A stretch of 64,000 bases of DNA from Tetrastigma voinierianum (taxonomy: Eukaryota > Streptophyta > Magnoliopsida > Vitales > Vitaceae). Where the stretch lies: assembly GCA_016808115.1 (NCBI GenBank), contig JAEQBH010000648.1, positions 62,001-126,000 on the forward strand, in the 5' to 3' direction. The first letter of the stretch is position 1. Each line of letters begins with the position of its first letter. The notes beneath the pieces were generated by a model. The model was not told the DNA's origin. It was given only the letters and a program-made list of their open reading frames with translations, and ran no database searches. Shown here one piece after another: positions 12,768 to 24,102 of the stretch. The translations under genes were made by a program, and so were the position numbers.

Positions 12768-13840
12768 CCAACACAATTCTCCGGAAAATCTTCCGTCGAA
12801 ATTCCTTTCACAGACATTTTTCCTTTTTATTTTCTTTCATATCATGTACTCACTCCTAATATTCTAAGAGGGTGCTTTGGTATATGGAATACATTATGCC
12901 AATCTCTCAACAACTCATGCTAATATATAAAACATGTATATCTAACATAATTAATCACATAAATCATGTTATTCAAATTCACAATCAATAACTTACAAAA
13001 TTAGCTCATGAGCTAAATTAACCATTTAATAATTCATTTTGAATCACTCAACATCATAAGAATTCACACAAAATCAACGTAACTATTCACGTGAGCAGGT
13101 GAAACCCTCGGGTTAGCAGCATTCATGACCTAACTAATGGGTTTTATCCCTTTCGGTTCAAATGTTTTGAGGAGGCTGAAACGGCTAATTCAAGCCTCAG
13201 GGCATCCCAACCATTTTCATGGCTCTTAGCGAAGAATAACACAAGTAGGAAAGATCCCTACCTCTTGGAATTGTGAACTCCACCAAATGTCGGTGCCGCA
13301 GCGTAGCCCTCGCGATAAGATCGACTTTGCTTCTTGCTCGTCGAGAAGCCGAAATGGTCGAGATAGCCCGAAAATCTAGAGAATGAGCTCTCTCTCTCTC
13401 TCTCTAAAACCTCAAATCCTCTAACCCTACTGCACCTTCGCACGATTTTGTGTCATTTGGAGAAGATGAACTATTGCTTTTTTGTCTCCATATTTAACAT
13501 TCATTAATTCCCCAATGTCACTTTTCTTGATTTTTGACACTTGGTACAATGCAACCATTCATTCTCATCATATAATCATAAAACATGCTTGTCACATGAG
13601 TACATGTAGTAGGTGATTTTATCCGTCACATGTCTTTCGCGAAGCGATTTCTGGCACCCGGTGCCTCAAAAACGTGAAATTCAAATTTGTCACCGAAGTC
13701 GACGAAATTAGACATGTTTCTAGATTTCGTGAGGACGATTCCAATGGTGAAGTCCGTTTCATCATCGAGATCTAAAGGTACGGCTTTGACGCATTACAGT
13801 TTTACTTTTTCAGAAAATTCAAATTTTCCCTGGTTTTACA
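12768..13840 (-). mobile_element. Truncated chromovirus-type LTR, family A, copy 3
   Basis: This corresponds to 10623-11682 of copy 2, from CTCCCAACACAATTCT through TCCGTCGAAATTCCTTTCAC to the terminal GGTTTTACA at 13840. The first roughly 750 bases of the LTR are missing. The join to family C sequence occurs at a TCTC shared by both parents, consistent with a deletion inside a duplicated C+A unit. Confidence 0.7.
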
Positions 13841-14275
13841 TCTATGAAGCTCTTTGAAGTCTGATTATGGGCAGAGTGTAAAATAATCCCGAAAGCTTTG
13901 CTAAATAATGATGCAGTCATGATACTTGAAGTGGGCTAGTTGTATGCTCAAGATGGTTAAGGAAGTTGATCGAGTGAAGGTTGAATCCCGTCTTTTTTAA
14001 TCTATTCCTAAAACATCTTACCGTCCTAAAAAAACAAAAAAAAATAATTCCTTTGGGGCTAGTAACAATATTTTAACATGCCATGCCTCCAAATCAAGAT
14101 TGAGATTTGCTCCATCATAAGTATCTCAGCCTTCATCTCTTAGACATCTAACTAAGAAACATGTTTCTCTAGTTAAAAGAAAAACAATGCTCCTTTTCAC
14201 GAAAATGTGTTGAAAAAAAATTCAAAATAGTAGTTTGATCTTTTCTAATAACAGAATGAATATTCTTCACAGCAC
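13841..14275. other. Spacer without recognised content
   Basis: AT-rich sequence with a short A-run near 14030-14045. I see no gene, no LTR terminus and no strong repeat. Confidence 0.4.
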
Positions 14276-14780
14276 AGTTAGATCCCCGGACCGACATGGC
14301 TGCAGGTGGCCAAGGAGCAATCTAAGGGTGGGTGAGAGAAGAAAAAAAAAGAGATAGAGAGAGGGGGATGAAGGGGAAATAGAGAGAGGCAATATTGATC
14401 ACCATCAGTGTTGTGAGGAACAGATATCAGCGTTTTTTGGCTTCGACAATGGCAAATATAAACGTGGTCAAATAATGGCATATATAAACATTGTCCGACA
14501 ATGGCATATATGAACGACCATGGAAATGATTAGCTTGGTCCGCAAACAATGGTAGTGATCAGCATCGTCGATGCGCAAGAATGGCGACGATGGTGTCATT
14601 GTTAGCTAAGAATGACTCGTGGCTAATCATATTGCTAGAGATTGGTGAGGGTGTTGAGAGAGGATGGGGAAAGAAATAATGGGGAAGAAGAAAAGAAGGG
14701 TAAGTGGCGGCCATAGCAAGTGAGAGAAAATCTATTCCTTAGGGTTTTAAAATTGAACAACGAGGATGAGATTTGAAAAT
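14276..14780. repeat. Purine-rich stretch and short minisatellite
   Basis: Positions 14325-14390 are strongly purine-rich (GAGAGA/AAAAAA). At 14448-14523 a 25-26 base unit, AATGGCATATATAAACATTG and variants, occurs three times with drift. The rest is unrecognised. A short frame on the minus strand is explained by the purine-rich composition. Confidence 0.45.
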
Positions 14781-15530
14781 GAATAGTCTTGATTTTACCA
14801 TCTCAAAATTTAAATTCTTATTTTCTAAGTCAACTTATTCTTGAAAACCCTGTTTTTTTTCTCTCAAATTTTTATCTTTATCCAGGGAAGGGTGATTTTT
14901 GGATTAATTCTATTTATATTGAATTACATAAAAACATTAATGTAACAAATAATGTTGATCTTAAAATAATTTTTATTCTAACTAATATTAATATAAATAA
15001 TTTAAAATATTTTATTGACTTATATTAATAAAATAAAGGAATTTTAAATAATAGTTACAATTTTCAATAAACTAGTTTTTATTAATTGGATATGAAGCCA
15101 AGATCATTCCTTATAAACTTTTTTCTCATTGATATAAATTAGTGAATCAATAATAATTTATTTCATTGTTATTTTATATAGACTAAAAAAATTTACTTAG
15201 TTTGATTAAAATCCATTAACTTCCTTTTGCGAAAATAGAGGATGATCACCCCAATTTACAATACTTAGTTTGTAAATTAGATTTACACATATAAAAAAAT
15301 TTTGTTTTTATTGTTTTTATTTATTAACTACATTGAGACATACACATAAAAATTATATCAATGTTCTATCGAATAAGTTATGGAAGAAGTCAACAAATTT
15401 AATATATGTCATTATTAATATAAACAAGTTGTATATATCATAATTGTTCATTTGAATAGACAATCTTGACATATATTACCCTTAAGTCAAGATAATATTG
15501 TCAAGCAATGAAATGTGTAGTAGTTTAAAT
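14781..15530. other. AT-rich spacer, no gene seen
   Basis: Very AT-rich sequence with frequent TTAATA/AATATA words. A 79-codon frame at 14789-15028 shows only low-complexity N/I/L-rich composition and no recognisable domain, so it is not called. No repeat termini were found. Confidence 0.4.
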
Positions 15531-15948
15531 GAAGCACGAATTATCAGAGAGAATATTGTGTTTCTTGAAGACCAACTTGGCTGATGATAGTGAGAAAGGT
15601 TGAAAGAGTTAGTTCGCCTAACAGAAATTCCAATTAGTATTGATCCAGTTGTTCCACCAACAATGAATCATGAGGGAGAGTTATAGGAAGTTGATGGTGT
15701 CACTGAAAATGAAGATGACCCTATAGTTGATGATGTTGAGCCAATTGAACTAGTTGATGGATAACCTCCACTACCACCCATATGAGCCACATTTAGGAAG
15801 ATCTGCGGAGAGCATCGTAGCCCATAAGATGTTCTCTGTGAATCATCTTGATAACTTGCAATAGAAAGCAAACACACAATCATTGTAGGAAGTAGAAATA
15901 GTAGGTTAAAGCATTTGAGAAGGTAATGAGATTCAAGCAGCAAAAGCC
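15531..15948 (+). pseudogene. Ty1/copia pol remnant: linker between integrase and reverse transcriptase
   Basis: In a broken plus-strand frame, NIVFLEDQL is followed by an acidic, proline-containing stretch (VDDVEPIELVDG then PPLPP). This resembles the 'sRdVvFfEdqt' end of copia integrases and the variable acidic linker before the reverse transcriptase. Stops interrupt it. It is collinear with copia reverse-transcriptase and RNase H remnants at 17.7-18.6 and 21.7-22.2 kb. A minus-strand frame of 101 codons over the same DNA (15668-15973) is a shadow. Confidence 0.5.
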
Positions 15949-17668
15949 TGACACCACAGACACCAGAGATCATTTAAAACAGCAAAGTAAGCAAGCAGGA
16001 ATGGGTGGTGGGTGAGTGTTTGTGCACCGCAGAATGAATATATGCTTTGGACTCAGGCATGAGTAAAATGTTAGAGTGGGACCGTCTGTGCTCACCAAAT
16101 ATATTAACTATGTTGTAGTTTGGCAGGAGTTAGCTTGCACTCTTGCTGTGTATTAATTATAATGTTCTTACATGTTTTACAAAAATGTAAATCAGAAGCC
16201 ACAAGTATGCTTTCTTTACTCCAAAGCGCCTCTAGAGAAAGCGCTATCTTCAAATACTCTTGTACTGAAGGATCATGATAAGAGTGAGCTATGATCCCAA
16301 AGGTGATGAGGTCTATATGAGATTTTCAAAACAAGTGTGTGCAAGTAGCATGCTGTTCAGTAAAACATATGGGTCCTATGAATGTGTAAATGTTGTGGAT
16401 GAATGTGAAACAAATGAAATGCAAATGTGGAGCCTCATGAAACCATAGCATTGCTTTTGTTGGTGTGAGGAAACTGATATTTTCGAGAGCATGAGGTTTT
16501 TGGAGTCTTGAGAAAACATAATACCAATTCCGATAAAATTCTGTGGACCTCGAGTGAATTTCTAGATAACTCTTAAAGCTGTCATGAGTATATAAAATGA
16601 ACTATTGACAAACTCAAAAACAATTCTTAAAATATAAATAAGTACATTTAATGTCCATATTTTCATAATAGCTATTATATTATATATAATTTGGTATGGT
16701 ATAACAAATGATGCAATATGCATTTAATAATTCATGTTAATATATCATGCATGCATACATTAATGAAAATCATACACAATCAACATGTTATTCATTCATA
16801 GCAATAACACCAAAATTAGTTCGCTTGGGCTAATAAACAAACCGACAGTCCATCTTAAGGAGCGCAATGCATCATGGCTGCTTAACATATTATTCAATAT
16901 AAAATATTTATATCAACACACAACATACGAAATAAAGCAATTTGAGAACTATACAAACACTCTAAAATTTATAAAATGAATTTAGAGAACAGACAGGCAA
17001 GCACAGCACAGAGCATCTGTAGCATTAAAATAGCTGCAATAAAAGAATAAATCAAGTAGGAGAAAACCATATAGATTGAACTCAAAATATGGTCTTGTTG
17101 AAGCTCTAAGCGTGAGGTAAGCTGTTTTATAGCACTCAGCTTGGAACCGTGGAAATTAAAGATCAGCATGGGAAATTTAGAGAGAAGTATGAGAGCTTCT
17201 CCACTCTAAATTCTCTTCATGCCTCTTTCACTCTTTCTTGCTCTCTCTTTATTTTCCTCTCTTGCTCTATCCAAGCAGTTTAGGTCAGAGATTTGAGGTC
17301 AGAAGACTTGTCAAATATAAATGCACGTGTCAGCCTCGGTGGTTGTTGGTTTCTGTCATAGCAATAAATGGTTTCCACCAGATGCATGTTGCACGTGATA
17401 TATATGGGTCCAGATGACTCATTTCTTTGCACATGAGGCATGTGGCACCTCTTGGTCATACGTGGCCGCAGGTGTCACTTGCACCAAGCACAGTTGCCTC
17501 AAAAGCAGTGAAATTCCGACTATCTGGGTGAGTGAGAGTGTGACGTGGTAGCTGGGTTCGTAGAGACGAGTCTAATGGTGAAATCCGTTTGTCTCATCCG
17601 AGATCTAAAATTTTGGTTGGCCAGAATTACTATTATCACAGAAGGGTAGAATTTTTAGAGGAGTTTCA
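15949..17668 (-). mobile_element. Degenerate chromovirus-type LTR, family A, copy 4, inside the copia remnant
   Basis: Landmarks match copy 2 in order: a TGACACC-like start at 15949, the GTAAAAT...TATATTAACTA block near 16058-16115, ACATGTTTTACAA at 16170, the ACACAATCAACATGTTATTC block near 16770-16795, the CAATAACACCAAAATTAG block at 16802, TCTAATGGTGAAATCCGTTTG near 17570, and a worn end near 17668. It separates the copia linker from the copia reverse transcriptase, so it is a later insertion or recombinant. No target duplication could be fixed. Confidence 0.6.
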
Positions 17669-18621
17669 AAAAATAGAACCATATATGACTTGAGGTGAGG
17701 ATTGCCATAGAATGAGAAATATAGCAAAAGTGGTGGTGCAGATTGAAACTAAGAGCAGATGAGCAGCCAACAGAGTACTGAGGCATGATTGGTTGTTGGA
17801 GGTTCAGATCATAGAGAGGGCGTGACTTTGGAGAATATTACATATATGGTGGACAGGATGATAAAAATACATTAGGTGTTTCTCTTGGTGTATAAATACA
17901 AGCCTGATTTAGAGTTTGCAACTTGATGTGAAAGTGCATTTAATGGTGATTTAGTGAAAATCTACATGCGGCAACACGAAGGATTTGGAAATATGAGAAA
18001 GAAAATCTTAGCTATTGCCAATTTAAAGAAGAGCTTGTATGGACTGAAGCAAGAAGCACCAAGGTAGTGAATACGAGAAGTTTAGAGCTTTTCATGATGA
18101 TTCACATGGGTACAAAACAAAACCACATCTGATCATTATGTGTTCACTAGAAAGTTCTCGAGTGATGGATTTTTATTATCCTCGTCCTGTATGTTGACAT
18201 ATTGATAATTGAGGTCATGATTCAGCAAGATTAGTCGGGTTGGAAGGGAGGGCAGCAGAATCTTTTTATGCATGAAAGACTTGGATAGAGCGAGAACAAA
18301 TACTTGAGGCGTGAAGATCTCCGTATTAGGAAGAATATGAGCTTTGGTTATCTCAGAAGCTACGTGAGAGAGGTTCTTAAGATTCAACATGAGCAAAACT
18401 AAAGCATTTTATTTCTCCACTTATGAATATAAAGCAACTCTAAGCAATGTCTCTGATGAAGAAGGATGGAGAAAGTTTATATGTAAAGCAGATATTTAAA
18501 TGATTTGATGTATGCTATGATCTATGCTAGAGCGAGGGTATTGCTCACTTGTGATTGGAGTTGTGCCATTTCTTACTAATCATGGGAAGGAGCACTGGGA
18601 AGCAATGAAGTGGTTACTAAG
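17669..18621 (+). pseudogene. Ty1/copia reverse transcriptase remnant
   Basis: Across frameshifts and stops the plus strand spells copia reverse-transcriptase landmarks in order: LDVK.AFNGDL..IYMR near 17920-17975, LKKSLYGLKQ.AP near 18025-18062, a SDH.VFTRKFS..F..L.LYVD.L region near 18125-18200 (the catalytic YVDD is read as YVDI), YVREVL near 18360-18375, and GKEHWEAMKWLL at about 18585-18620. It is cut at the point where RYLRGT would follow. That sequence resumes at 21693 after the inserted LTR. The element is dead, with many indels and stops. Confidence 0.75.
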
Positions 18622-21600
18622 TGATGAGCTTAAAAGTCATCTCTTTTTAGTCCATTTTTCTGTTTATTTTTCAGTTAAAATGAAATATTTAATATACAGA
18701 ATTATGAGAAGAAACTCTGTTGTCATTAGCGAGGAGGAAGCAGAGAAGAAGAAAAAAAGCGATGAAAAATCTGAAATAAGTGGATAAAGTCTGACGTAAG
18801 TAGACGGAGAAGCGAAAGGAAGAAGCAGGCTAAAGTCATTGATGGGTTTTGGGGGTTCTGACCAGGTTGAAGTCTAGCGACGGGGATAACGAGCTATGGA
18901 GTCGCGACATGGCGCATGAGAAGATGAAAAATGAAATTTGAGTGTCGCGACCGTGGGATCGAGTCGTGACATCGAAGGAACCGGGCCGAGTGGAGACTTG
19001 TGAGAGGCATGATGTGATGTCGTGACAAGGATGAGCGATGTCGTGACATCGGGAGCAGAATGAGATCAAGGCTAACGAGTCATAAAGCAGGTCGCGACCT
19101 CAATGCGATCTCCCAGCGACATCAATGATTGAAAGCCACAGGAAGAAGTAAATTGATATCGCGACATAGACACAGTGATTGAAAATCAGCTTCGCAAATG
19201 GAATCCGGCTGCAGCTGGTGTCGCGGCAAGCGAGCAAAAATCGCGGCTGCGAAAAGCTCGCGAAAATCTCGAGATCTAAGGTGATATCCACGACAAAACG
19301 AAATCGCGACACTCAAGAAACCAGCGAATAAAAATAAAGGAAATGAGCTGGCGTCGCGATGGAGGCTGAAGTCACGTGTCAAAAAAACCATCAAGTGAAG
19401 GTATAAAGCCATAGAAGTGGATGTGACATGAGGATCGATCGCGACATGGGAACCAGCAGTGAAGGGTGTGGAGACTTGAGCCCATGTCGCGACAACATCG
19501 ATGTCGCGACATCGGGCTGTTTCGGTGAAGCTGCGAGGAACTAGAATGGATGTCTGACGAGGCCGTGATGTCAGCGACATCAAAGCGATCATACGAAGCG
19601 AGGCGAGTCAGCTCGATGTGTGACATCAAGAGCGGACCGTGGAGACTTGCGAAGTCCGCGACGTCGAGACGATTGAAATGCGCTGGCGTGACAAGATATT
19701 ATGACGAAGATCGAAGTCGCGACATCGGGAACTACTATGGGTCATCTGCCCAGTCGTAAAGCAATGTCAGCGACATCAAAGTGATAATCGCGACATCGAG
19801 CTTCACCGGTTGAAATCTGCGGTCCTTGGTGAAATTAAGCGACAAGAGGTTGATCGTCGACATCCGAAGAAAGTGAAGCTGCGAGCTTGAAGTGATGCCA
19901 GCGACGGTGATTGAAATCGCGACGCTTCGGGAAATCATCGGTCAAAACGTAAGGAATGGAAGTGATGTCGCGACAAGATGGTGATGCCGGCGACATCAAG
20001 AATATTAAATAAAAAGCTATATAGTGGACCTTTGAAGTGGCGACGTGGTCGAATCCGCGACCTCGATGATGTCACGACAAGAAGCGAAGTAGCGACTTGA
20101 AAGCGATAACGGGCACAGCTCTTTTGAAGTCCTGGCCCGAGGATACATTGGGATTGGGCCCAGTGAAACCATTTATAAATACCGGCTATCGGCTCATTCA
20201 AGTAGCTTGGCGGCCCGCAGACGAGAGAGTGCGAATTCTTCAGCTCATTTTCTTTCTTTTCTTTTATTTTTTTTTATTTTTTGTTGTTTTAGTCGTTTTA
20301 GAAGCGGATTATGTTTCGTATTTTCATTCATGCCTTCCCAAATCTAGATATTTATCGTTTTATTTGTTGAATGCGATTTCTATTTCTTTTCAAATTACTA
20401 CACAGGTCATTTGATTCGAGACAAATTGCAGGTCGATTGTTGATTTTGACTTCTGATTTTCTTATGATCGGAAGGAATCTTTGTATCGTGTAATTTAGTA
20501 TTGAGGAATCCGACTTCCATTAATTGAGCGTTATCGTCGAATTTATCTTTCTGCCAGTAGTTTTAGCGGTTTGTTAATTCCGGTTCACAATTTACTTCAG
20601 ATTTTGGTTTTATTGATTTTGGATACGAATACCGGTTTCTTATACCCGTTTAAGAATTAGCGTCATTACCGATTTCAAGGAAGTCCTCTGCGTGACCGCA
20701 GGGAAGACAATCACGGGGAGTAATGTCTGGTTCTTTGAAGTGCTAACTTTTCTTTATTAGGGATCCTTTTTGCGTTTGCAGAGTTCACTTGGATAAATCC
20801 TCTTACTCACTTGAAGTCAAGGAATGAGTTGAATGAGTTATCCGCCATGACGAAAGAGTTCACCTCGGTCGGATAGTGAGACCAATCCCGTGTTAAATGA
20901 AGTCTAATCAAAGGAAAGGTTGATCTATCCTAATTTAGGAGGAGGAGAGATGCGGAAGTTGTATATCCTTACTTGACCCGATAACTTGGGGTTAAGGTTT
21001 CACAGTCCATAAAATGGGTATGAAGTATTGTAAAAGAAAAATACCCCGGATTGAGAAGTCCTCTTAAAAAAGTGAATTTATCTAATTCCACTGTATTCGA
21101 GAGAATCGGTCATAAGATAGATAATGAAATGGAGTGTGGAGAGATCATTCTGTACAATTACCTTAGACGATTTTGCTGAAACTTCAGGTTAGTCAAGAAA
21201 TTCTATCAGTTTTAACTACGAGGAATTGACCAGTTCCGCTATCGCTGTTTTATTGATGTGTCTTGAAGGATAACTATTGATATTCATTTCTTTATTAGAA
21301 ATTCACTTATTCTTTATTCTTATTCTCGATTGTTGGTTATTTCGGTTATTTCCTTTTGTTACTTAGAATTTTGACATCGAATCTTTGAACTCCACTATGA
21401 TTTTATCGTTCGAATAGTATGGAGCTTGAGTGAGTCGGGGTAGTTGATTTCGAATTCTTGCAGGATCTACGTGGGATGATATGCGGACTTAAATCCATTT
21501 TACTACTTGACTGTGCATAACGAGAATATGGAAATCAAAACAAAGCTTTTGAATATGACTTATTTTAAGAAGTTTACATTCTACCTATTATAATTTCCAC

Positions 21601-21687
21601 CAGTTTATGGCAAGGTTGCTGGGGATTAGACAATAGTCCTTTGGTAATAGGGTCATAAATTTGTACATGTGTTTTGGTCTGTCAACA
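18622..21687 (+). mobile_element. Solo LTR of Tat-like family B (3066 bp) with CTAAG target duplication
   Basis: It begins TGATGAG at 18622 and ends GTCAACA at 21687. The five bases before it (18617-18621) and after it (21688-21692) are both CTAAG. Removing it rejoins copia GKEHWEAMKWLL to RYLVGTSRVCLCFGSGEP in the expected order, which fixes both ends. Internally it carries a GCGACAT/TCGCGAC-rich U3 (18850-20100), a TATA box at 20172-20181, a T-rich tract after it, and a 3' part shared with the LTR at 1553. No internal coding region is present, so it is a solo LTR. Confidence 0.88.
20172..20181 (+). promoter_or_regulatory. Probable TATA box of the solo LTR
   Basis: TTTATAAATA lies just downstream of the CpG-rich motif cluster. 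A GCGGCCCGCAGACGAGAGAG stretch and a T-rich tract follow. The position is equivalent to 2817-2827 in the other copy. Confidence 0.5.
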
Positions 21688-22211
21688 CTAAGATATCTTG
21701 TAGGCACTTCCAGGGTGTGCTTATGTTTTGGCAGTGGTGAGCCTATGCTAGATGGATACATAGATTCAAACATGGGAGGTGATGTTGATTCCAAGAAGTC
21801 CATTTCAGGGTTCTTGATGACTTTTGCAGAGGGGGGATGTCTCTTAGCAATCCAAGTTGCAGAAATGTGTTGCATTATCCACCATAGAAGCTGAGTACAT
21901 TACTATTACAGGGGGTTGTAAAGAAGCTTTGTAGATGAGAAAAATTCTTAGAAGAATTGGGGTTGCAACAAAGAAGTATGTTTTTCTGAGATAGCGAGTA
22001 CTAGTCACCTCTCGAGAATTGACCATTCAAGATCAAGCATATTGATGTTAGATATCACTGGATTCGTGATGTGCTTGAGTCAAAGCAGTTGTGTTTGGAG
22101 AAAATACATACTAGTGAGAATGTATCAAACATGTTAACTAAGTGTTTGCCTAAGGAGAAGCTAGAAGCTTTTAGGCAAAGAGAAGCTTCGTTGAGCCCAC
22201 GACATGAGGCA
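21688..22211 (+). pseudogene. Ty1/copia RNase H remnant
   Basis: An open stretch at 21661-21894 reads LRYLVGTSRVCLCFGSGEP, then MLDGYIDSNMGGDVDSKKSI and SGFLMTFAEGG. This is the start of a copia RNase H domain. The catalytic-type D residues are at DGY and at D.D.N-like positions. Frameshifts follow, then HIDVRYHWIRDVLESKQ and NVSNMLTKCLPKEKLEAF at about 22040-22175, the usual C-terminal end of copia pol. It continues the copia reverse transcriptase that stops at 18621. Confidence 0.85.
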
Positions 22212-22931
22212 AAGGGGAAGATTTGTTGGGTCCACCCATGTAGTGAGTTGGATCCCTCTTAATGGGGCAAAGCCCATGTCTTTAAAAACAAAAACAAAAA
22301 AGGAAAATCAAAAGGGGAGAAGCTGCTAATGTCGGGAAACAATTTTGAAAAAAAGGATAAAAGGGAGGGAAGATTTTAGAGAGAGAAATTGGGGCTAGGG
22401 TTTTGAAACTCTTTGACAAGAAGATGGAAGACCAAACCTTATTTCTTTTTTGGCTCAAATTTTGTAGTGATTCATGTGAAATACTCTTCAATCCTAACAG
22501 TTTGAATCGTTGGTTAACTCTCTTCACAATACTCATTTGGTCATTCACCTTTTGATGAGATTTTCATACTCTCTTGAATTATCCATCATTGATGATGATG
22601 TTTGTTTCCAATAATGATTTTTTTCCCAATAATGATATTTTTTTTTATGTATTGTTGTTGTGAGCCTCTAGTTTGCTTAGTAGAGAAGAACTTGGTGTAA
22701 CTCATTATTGTCATAATTGAAATAGTGGGAGTTTAAGTGGCCTTTGGGTCTCGTGGTATTTAGCCTTTTCCATTGGGGGTTTTCCACCTAAACATTATTG
22801 TTTCATTGTGATTGATTTATTGTTACTTGGTTGACTTTATTGTTGGCTAGTTTGATTGTTGAACCTATTTTAGCACATAAATAGGGAAATGTCATTTTTA
22901 GAATAATTGTATTTGATAGTCTTTCCCAACA
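22212..22931 (+). mobile_element. Copia polypurine tract and 3' LTR
   Basis: AAGGGGAAGATT (22212-22223) is a polypurine tract immediately 3' of the RNase H remnant. The LTR then runs from TGTTGGGTCC at 22224 to TTTCCCAACA at 22931. It has inverted termini TGTTGGG/CCCAACA and is 708 bp long, a usual size for copia LTRs. The 5' LTR is not in the window or has been lost. Confidence 0.8.
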
Positions 22932-24022
22932 CTAAATGATTTAGAAGAGGGGAGGTAGGTACTGTTTCTAGTGAAGATAATCTGGAATTTGTGTGTCATG
23001 TCCAAGTGAGCTTATTTTGGCATGGAAAGCCAGTTGGAGAAAAGTTTGGACCTTAAGATCATCTTTAGAGAGGATGACAACTGATGAATATATGTTATCT
23101 TCTACCAAACTAGGATCCACTTACATTTCCCGTACTTAGCTGAGGATTAATTTATGACACCTCTATTGTTTTGTATGGAGTGCAAGTGTGATCCTTCCTT
23201 TCCTTTGAAGTTGGCATGTATCTGTAGAAAGAAAAGGAAAAAAGTGTAGAAAAGCTGCCTCCACTTGCAATTTGTTGCAAAATTTGGTCAGAGACCTGGT
23301 CGAAGGGCTTTGAGAGAGATATTTAAAAAAAAAAGCAACAACAAAGTGACGAATTAATGGTAAATTGTGTTTATAATAATCTTTCAGCAAGTAATTGTTA
23401 CTTAAAGTGAAGTTCTATCATTATTTGATTTTGTATGGTAGGTATGGTCTTTTTGAGCGTCAATTTGTTTTTCGTGCTCTATCTTTTGAGGCTTTGCTTT
23501 TAAGTGCTTCTTCCATACGCCCAGTGTACTCTGCTGTATCTTTTTCTTTTACTATATAATTTATGCATACCAGTCTTTATGTACAAAAAACATTAGCTGC
23601 CAACCTTACATCTTCCTTTAGAAATATTGATTTTTTTTCTTGCTCTTTGATCCTTCCAGTTTATTTATTTCCAATAACTGTTAGTAAAACCAATGGAGTA
23701 TTTTCCATCTTGATCACTGTATTTTTAATCAGTGCAAACATAATTCAAAATAAAATCAATCTCACCTCTCTCATTGGTGTGTATTCGCCGGACCACACAC
23801 AAAAATTCCGATGATGTCATTTTATTTGCAGTGTTTATTTATGTAATCATGATAGGAAATTCATTGACAAATCCTTATCAAAGCATCTCCCATAAGATCC
23901 CACGCATTTGTCCTGTTACCTGAGCTTGTGAGATGCTTTTGTTCTTGAATATTATTTGGTTGGAAACTAAATTCCTATTATATTAGTTCTAATTATTATT
24001 TTTCCCTCCTGTTGCATTACAG
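22932..24022 (+). other. Intron-like spacer leading into a gene fragment
   Basis: T-rich sequence with no long frame. It ends in a good plant 3' splice site (TTGCATTACAG at 24012-24022) directly before coding-like sequence, so at least its last part may be a copied intron. No upstream exon was recognised. Confidence 0.4.
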
Positions 24023-24102
24023 GAAGTGACTGCTACAAAAGGAAATGAATTTCAAGACTATTTTCTGAAATGTCCAGGAACTACTCACAGGGATATATGA
24101 GG
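24023..24102 (+). pseudogene. Exon fragment resembling a DHH1/DDX6-type DEAD-box RNA helicase
   Basis: Right after a splice-acceptor-like TTGCATTACAG the plus strand reads EVTATKGNEFQDYFLK. After an indel it continues ELLTGIYE. In plant DEAD-box helicases of the RH6/RH8/RH12 group (cytoplasmic mRNA decay helicases) the region before the Q motif has this pattern: a TKGNEFEDYFLKRELLMGIYE-like stretch. Homology ends abruptly near 24102, before any helicase motif, and the sequence becomes unrelated AT-rich DNA. It is best explained as a truncated or transposon-carried gene fragment and is not functional. The identification rests on one short conserved stretch. Confidence 0.6.

Noticed and set aside
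15668..15973. 101-codon minus-strand frame with a Ser/Thr-rich C-terminal part
   Set aside because: The plus strand over the same bases carries copia linker sequence in order with other copia remnants. The Ser/Thr richness is the reverse complement of acidic codons.
19122..20201. Several minus-strand frames up to 156 codons
   Set aside because: They fall in the GCGACAT-rich U3 of a bounded solo LTR, where repeated GATGTCGC words keep frames open. Translations are repetitive with no domain.
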